Below, one piece after another: positions 6,338-8,292 of a stretch of 8,292 nucleotides of DNA (the first letter of the stretch is position 1; each line of letters begins with the position of its first letter). The DNA is taken from positions 1-8,292 of the forward strand of contig JAOZRC010000214.1 of the NCBI GenBank assembly GCA_029940345.1. The letters run 5' to 3'. The position numbers and the translations under genes are program-made. The notes beneath the pieces are model-generated. The model was given only the letters and a program-made list of their open reading frames with translations, was not told the origin of the DNA and made no database searches. Source of the stretch: Desulfobacterales bacterium (GTDB lineage: Bacteria > Desulfobacterota > Desulfobacteria > Desulfobacterales > JAUCGF01).

Positions 6338-6411
6338 TGGGCCGTGAAGGAATCGAACCTTCAACCTACTGATTAAGAGTCAGGTGCTCTGCCTAGTTGA
6401 GCTAACGGCCC
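6338..6411 (-). tRNA. tRNA-Lys, anticodon CTT
   Basis: The gene folds as a standard cloverleaf on the minus strand. The acceptor stem is GGGCCGT/ACGGCCC, the D arm GCTC/GAGC with GG in the loop, the anticodon loop CTCTTAA with anticodon CTT (reads AAG), the variable loop AGGTT, and the T arm GAAGG-TTCGATT-CCTTC. The discriminator base is A at 6338. CCA is not encoded (TCA follows), so it is added after transcription. The first anticodon-stem pair (27-43) is a C-T mismatch where a pair is usual. It stands alone between its own promoter and terminator, with no integrase or att duplication beside it. Confidence 0.96.
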
Positions 6412-6433
6412 TTCGCAACCGTCAAGCGAATGC

Positions 6434-6462
6434 TATTTAGCAATTTTCGATAGCGTTGTCAA
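6434..6462 (-). promoter_or_regulatory. Promoter of tRNA-Lys
   Basis: On the minus strand there is -35 TTGACA (6462-6457), a 17-bp spacer, and -10 TAAATA (6439-6434) with an upstream TGC forming an extended -10. The predicted start is near 6427, about 16 nt before the tRNA 5' end. Confidence 0.7.
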
Positions 6463-6629
6463 ATTATTATTGATAGTCTTGTGGGAATCCTGAAAAAAAA
6501 CATGTTTGTAGTAAAATCGCAATAGGCTGTTCGTTCAGATAACTGCAAATTTAATATAAATAGCCGCTCTCACGGCGTTTTTAAAGAAGCTTTAATTTCA
6601 ATTGCATAGGTCGAAAGTTTTCAGAGTGA
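6463..6629. other. Intergenic, nothing recognised
   Basis: This stretch separates the tRNA promoter from the duplicated module. It has no ORF of note. The only structure is a 4-bp GCCG/CGGC hairpin (6563-6576) followed by GTTTTT, too weak to call a terminator. Confidence 0.4.
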
Positions 6630-6985
6630 GCTGATCATACATGTTTAAAATAAAAATTGTCTGAATCAGAATGAACAGGGTTGCAAAATATTCGATGTTC
6701 TCTATACTATTCAAAAATTATGGCTGAATGCGGCTCCGGTGTGCGAAAGTTAAGCGAAGCGGTCTTTCGCAAAATTGATTTGCGAAAGATCGTTCCGCTT
6801 CGCCCACTTAACTTTCGCACTCCATATTTACCATTGAATTTGAATATACAATATCCTGTTAATTCTTTAATCCAGTGAATCCTGATTCAGACATTTTTAA
6901 GTTTGCGCTGCCCGCACCCGGATTTAAGCGCTAACCGGCAAATGTGAAATGGCAGAACTGAATGAAAGATATAACCGCAAAGGAG
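6630..6985. repeat. Duplicated module, copy 1 (with inserted hairpin)
   Basis: Copy 1 of a module repeated at 7089-7310. It starts with GCTGATCATACATGTT (6630-6645), continues with TGTCTGAATCAGAATGAACAGG near 6659, whose inverted partner ends at 6893, and then a block from 6887 to about 6980 that is about 86% identical to 7201-7294 by hand alignment. A second hairpin (6741-6820) lengthens the centre of this copy. The TGTCTGAATCAG palindrome is of a type dispersed in many deltaproteobacterial genomes (recalled, not searched). Confidence 0.8.
6741..6820. repeat. Long imperfect hairpin nested inside module copy 1
   Basis: GTGCGAAAGTTAAG at 6741-6754 pairs with CTTAACTTTCGCAC at 6807-6820, CGAAGCGG with CCGCTTCG, and TCTTTCGCA with TGCGAAAGA, around a short loop. 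The right arm has a few extra bases in two places. The equivalent position in copy 2 lacks it, so it was gained after or during the duplication. Confidence 0.8.
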
Positions 6986-7002
6986 CTGGTAGGGTGCGTT
7001 AG
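6949..7002 (+). other. Micro-ORF in module copy 1 (17 codons)
   Basis: ATG at 6949 opens a 17-residue reading frame MAELNERYNRKGAGRVR ending in TAG within the REP doublet. Module copy 2 has the counterpart MAEQDERYNRKTP. No good Shine-Dalgarno is visible. The likeness may reflect only the DNA duplication, and there is no evidence of translation. Confidence 0.2.
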
Positions 7003-7086
7003 GCGACAGCCGTAACGCACCGAATAATTTTAACCAATTGTGTTTAATATCAACATGGTGCGTTACGCTTCGCTAACGCACCCTAC
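6989..7086. repeat. REP-like doublet, inverted pair of GTAGGGTGCGTTA hairpins
   Basis: Two hairpins face each other. The first is GGTGCGTTA (6993-7001) with TAACGCACC (7013-7021), the second GGTGCGTTA (7057-7065) with TAACGCACC (7074-7082). The outer ends GTAGGG (6989) and CCCTAC (to 7086) are inverted, so the two units form a head-to-head pair around an AT-rich spacer. This is the architecture of REP/BIME elements mobilised by RAYT transposases. A relative with GTAGGGTGGGT lies at 8236-8265. The doublet sits exactly between the two module copies. Confidence 0.8.
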
Positions 7087-7088
7087 TC

Positions 7089-7310
7089 GCTGATCGTACA
7101 TGTTAGGCAAGAAGAAAAAATAACAATTATCTGAATCAGAATTCACAGGGTTGAAAAATGTTCAGAATTCTGTTAATTCTTTAATCCTGTAAATTCTGAT
7201 TCAGACAATTTTAAGTTTACGCAACCGACATCCGGATTTAAGCGCTAACCGGCAAATGAAGAATGGCAGAACAAGATGAAAGATATAACCGCAAAACACC
7301 GTAAAGGAGG
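7089..7310. repeat. Duplicated module, copy 2 (compact)
   Basis: Copy 2 starts with GCTGATCGTACATGTT (7089-7104). The palindrome arms are CTGAATCAGAATTCACAGG (7131-7149) and CCTGTAAATTCTGATTCAG (7186-7204), matching at 18 of 19 positions. The block from 7201 to about 7294 parallels 6887-6980, and the copy ends with AAAGGAGG. It leads into the DUF5648-type ORF. Compared with copy 1 it lacks the 80-bp inner hairpin. Confidence 0.8.
7263..7304 (+). other. Micro-ORF in module copy 2 (13 codons)
   Basis: ATG at 7263 encodes MAEQDERYNRKTP, and its TAA stop overlaps the AAGGAGG at 7304-7310. If translated it could act as a leader for the ORF at 7328, but the frame differs and no Shine-Dalgarno precedes it. 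It may equally be the decayed beginning of a larger gene. Confidence 0.2.
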
Positions 7311-7327
7311 GCAATCGGAAGAAACAG

Positions 7328-7570
7328 ATGATCGGAAATAATGGCAGCCATGATTGGCTGAAAAATTGTTTTGACTATTTAAAATATGAAGGCGTCGCCT
7401 TCTATGTTCCGGCCGATTACCAGGAAGGAACGTTGCCTGTTTATCGCTTCTACAGCCAGGCTTTAAAGGTGCATCTCTTCACTGTCGATGAAAATGAAAT
7501 GAATCACCTCATCGAAAATGCCGCTGACATCCGGACTTTCGAAGGAATCGCTTGCTATGCCTTTCCCTAA
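7328..7570 (+). CDS. Small orphan protein with a DUF5648-type repeat, probably a gene remnant
   Basis: The 80-aa product contains one full repeat at about residues 35-79: PVYRFYSQ, then HLFT, an acidic helix DENEMNHLIENA and FEGIACYAF. It is preceded by the end of another repeat (YEGVAFYV, 20-27). This matches the DUF5648 repeat (YRFYNP..HFYT..E...EGIAFYA), usually found near the C-termini of secreted proteins; its function is unknown. There is no signal peptide or other domain, so it looks like the C-terminal stub of a longer gene. Start ATG 7328 is weakly supported: AAGGAGG at 7304-7310 is 17 bases away, too far, and the frame stays open upstream to 7289 without a start codon. A strong terminator follows. 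Confidence 0.6.
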   Translation: MIGNNGSHDWLKNCFDYLKYEGVAFYVPADYQEGTLPVYRFYSQALKVHLFTVDENEMNHLIENAADIRTFEGIACYAFP

Positions 7571-7606
7571 ACCGTTTACCTGGACGTCAGTAAGATAATG
7601 CGCAAT

Positions 7607-7639
7607 AAAACCCGGCGAGCCTGCTTGCCGGTTTTTTTT
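7607..7639 (+). terminator. Intrinsic terminator after the DUF5648-type ORF
   Basis: CCGGCGAGC (7612-7620) pairs with GCTTGCCGG (7623-7631), nine pairs with one G-T and a tight loop, flanked by AAAA before and TTTTTTTT (7632-7639) after. It lies about 40 bases beyond the stop codon of the ORF ending at 7570. Confidence 0.9.
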
Positions 7640-7740
7640 GTTCGGCAACCCGAATTTCAGACCGCATATTCAGAAATTCAAAATGGCCGAAACAATGATC
7701 AAGCCCATATTTTCGACCTGTGCGATTAAAATGTGATATT
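7640..7740. other. Intergenic, nothing recognised
   Basis: This is a short AT-rich spacer between the terminator and the repeat cluster. Its right edge, ATTAAAATGTGATATT (7725-7740), is repeated at 8003-8018 with one difference. No gene or stem of note is visible. Confidence 0.4.
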
Positions 7741-7748
7741 CCCCAAAA

Positions 7749-7984
7749 GCTCCGTGGGAGCGGCATGTTTGTAGCACAATCCGCCTGAATTCTGTCAGAG
7801 TCCCATCGGGACGGAATATTTGTGGCAACATAGCAGGATATGCGTAATTACGCTACAAATATGCCGCCCTGACGGGGCTCTCAGGGAAAAAAACCGATTT
7901 GCTACTACAAATATGCCGCCCTGACGGGGCTCTCAGGAAAAAAAACCGATTTGCTACTATAAATATGTCACCCCGACGGGGCTC
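7749..7984. repeat. Cluster of five GAGCCCCGTCAGGGCGGCATATTTGTAGC-like repeats, head-to-head
   Basis: Two copies read forward: 7749-7775 (GCTCCGTGGGAGCGGCATG...) and 7798-7826 (GAGTCCCATCGGGACGGAAT...). Three read in reverse: 7852-7880, 7904-7932 and 7956-7984. The array could fold as a large hairpin. The reverse copies sit in units of 52 bp, and the first two units (7853-7904 and 7905-7956) are identical except for one base. Such repeats are scattered in many environmental genomes (recollection). It is not a CRISPR: copies face both ways, the spacers are also repeated, and no cas gene is present. Confidence 0.8.
7853..7956. repeat. Recent 52-bp tandem duplication
   Basis: Units 7853-7904 and 7905-7956 match at 51 of 52 positions, differing only as TCAGGGAAA versus TCAGGAAAA. 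The next unit from 7957 follows the same register but is strongly diverged, so the first two units are a recent copying event. Confidence 0.9.
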
Positions 7985-8061
7985 TTAGGATATTTCGGTA
8001 TAATTACAATGTGATATTTACAAACCCATCTTACATGTGATAAGCTTTTGGGGATATGCAT
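7957..8061 (-). pseudogene. tnpA: Truncated IS200-type transposase TnpA (5' end only)
   Basis: IS200/IS605-type TnpA is a small Y1 HUH transposase that moves single-stranded DNA. ATG at 8061 with AGGAGG eight bases upstream (8070-8075) opens a frame whose first 24 residues match the start of IS200 TnpA: KSLSHVRW, then CKYHIV and IPKY (E. coli IS200: KSLAHTRWNCKYHIV..PKY). After PKY the frame runs into a dispersed repeat (KSPVGVTYL) and stops at 7957-7959. A full protein is about 150 residues, so the HUH motif and catalytic Tyr are lost. The intact start and ribosome site suggest the break is not old. The rest of the gene is not seen in the window. Confidence 0.85.
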
Positions 8062-8088
8062 AGGTTCATCCTCCTATATTTCCTTATT

Positions 8089-8110
8089 CCCTGGTGGGGC
8101 TTTCCCAGGG
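8089..8110 (-). mobile_element. Probable left-end hairpin of the IS200-type remnant
   Basis: CCCTGG (8089-8094) pairs with CCAGGG (8105-8110) around a 10-base loop, 28 bp upstream of the tnpA start. IS200-type elements carry a subterminal hairpin at this end that TnpA recognises. The element's exact outer end cannot be set by eye. Confidence 0.55.
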
Positions 8111-8235
8111 ATGAGCCTGATATATACTCGGCAAGGTCATAATTTGTGATTTTAGAATTATTGGTTGAGGTGTCAGGACGTTTGCGGAAAAGACTGAAAC
8201 CTATTAGTTTAATTCCACTTTGGTAAATTGATATG
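8111..8235. other. Intergenic, possibly IS200 remnant or old flank
   Basis: This AT-rich stretch upstream of the truncated tnpA has no convincing gene. A minus-strand frame open here (8031-8267) begins in the REP-like repeat and has no coding character, so I do not call it. Confidence 0.4.
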
Positions 8236-8265
8236 TAGGGTGGGTGGAGCTTGGCGGAACCCACC
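8236..8265. repeat. REP-like hairpin GTAGGGTGGGT...ACCCACC
   Basis: GGTGGGT (8239-8245) pairs with ACCCACC (8259-8265), preceded by GTA. The GTAGGGTG start and general shape match the two units of the doublet at 6989-7086, so it is probably a single member of a related REP-like family. Confidence 0.65.
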
Positions 8266-8292
8266 ATTCGGTAATCAGGCGGCCATATTGGT

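Noticed and set aside
6338..6411. tRNA-Lys as an integration (att) site
   Set aside because: No integrase gene and no repeated tRNA 3' end elsewhere in the window.
6563..6583. GCCG/CGGC hairpin followed by GTTTTT as a terminator
   Set aside because: The stem is only four pairs and no gene ends upstream of it on that strand.
6681..6878. Plus-strand frame of 65 codons
   Set aside because: It runs through the 6741-6820 hairpin and the TGTCTGAATCAG repeat arm, with no ribosome site and no coding character.
7463..7648. Minus-strand frame of 61 codons
   Set aside because: It starts within the intrinsic terminator and lies antisense to the DUF5648-type ORF.
7749..7984. Possible CRISPR array
   Set aside because: Repeats face both ways, the 'spacers' of the tandem units are themselves identical, copies are strongly diverged, and no cas gene or leader is present.
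7741..8053. CCCCAAAAGCT inverted pair (7741-7751, 8043-8053) as element ends
   Set aside because: The right copy is the codon stretch for IPKSL of the tnpA remnant and the left one fits the edge of a dispersed repeat unit, so the match is probably chance.
8031..8267. Minus-strand frame of 78 codons
   Set aside because: It starts inside a REP-like repeat and overlaps the IS200 left end and tnpA start in a different frame; the tnpA frame gives the recognisable protein.

Overview
The gene content points to a Gram-negative anaerobe of the old Deltaproteobacteria (Desulfobacterota, Desulfobacterales-like). The signs are the order rpsF-rpsR-DUF2232 membrane protein-rplI-dnaB, a long-form HflX, a C+ type S18, and many small dispersed palindromes of kinds common in that group. 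This is judged from gene order and protein character only; no database search was possible.

Layout. (1) Positions 77-5720, all on the minus strand, hold a housekeeping cluster read from right to left: rpsF (S6), rpsR (S18), a DUF2232/YybS-like membrane protein, rplI (L9), dnaB (replicative helicase) and hflX (ribosome-associated GTPase). A strong sigma70-type promoter and a structured leader lie upstream of rpsF. Two dispersed elements have entered the cluster. A 123-bp MITE with 20-bp terminal inverted repeats and a perfect 8-bp target duplication sits between rplI and dnaB, and a 10-bp-periodic inverted repeat sits between dnaB and hflX. (2) Positions 5830-6340 hold no gene but contain a nested palindrome. 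(3) A tRNA-Lys(CTT) on the minus strand has its own promoter and a good intrinsic terminator. (4) Positions 6463-8292 are a repeat sink. They contain a duplicated module of roughly 200-350 bp, each copy carrying a diverged TGTCTGAATCAG palindrome, plus an extra hairpin inserted in copy 1 and a REP-like doublet between the copies. Next come a small orphan DUF5648-type ORF with a terminator, five copies of a GAGCCCCGTCAGGGC-type repeat arranged head-to-head (two of them in a 52-bp tandem pair), and the truncated 5' end of an IS200-type transposase gene. A further REP-like hairpin lies at the right edge.

How the genes work together. S6 and S18 bind each other on the 30S subunit, L9 is a 50S protein, DnaB unwinds the replication fork, and HflX splits or rescues stalled ribosomes, so the cluster couples translation and replication functions. 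The accessory half shows no defence, secretion or biosynthetic system. I found no convincing new biological system. The most informative observations are the MITE with its target duplication, the IS200 gene truncated inside a repeat array, the RadC/JAMM-like motif in the HflX extension, the Asp-rich repeat tail of S6 and the rpsF leader.
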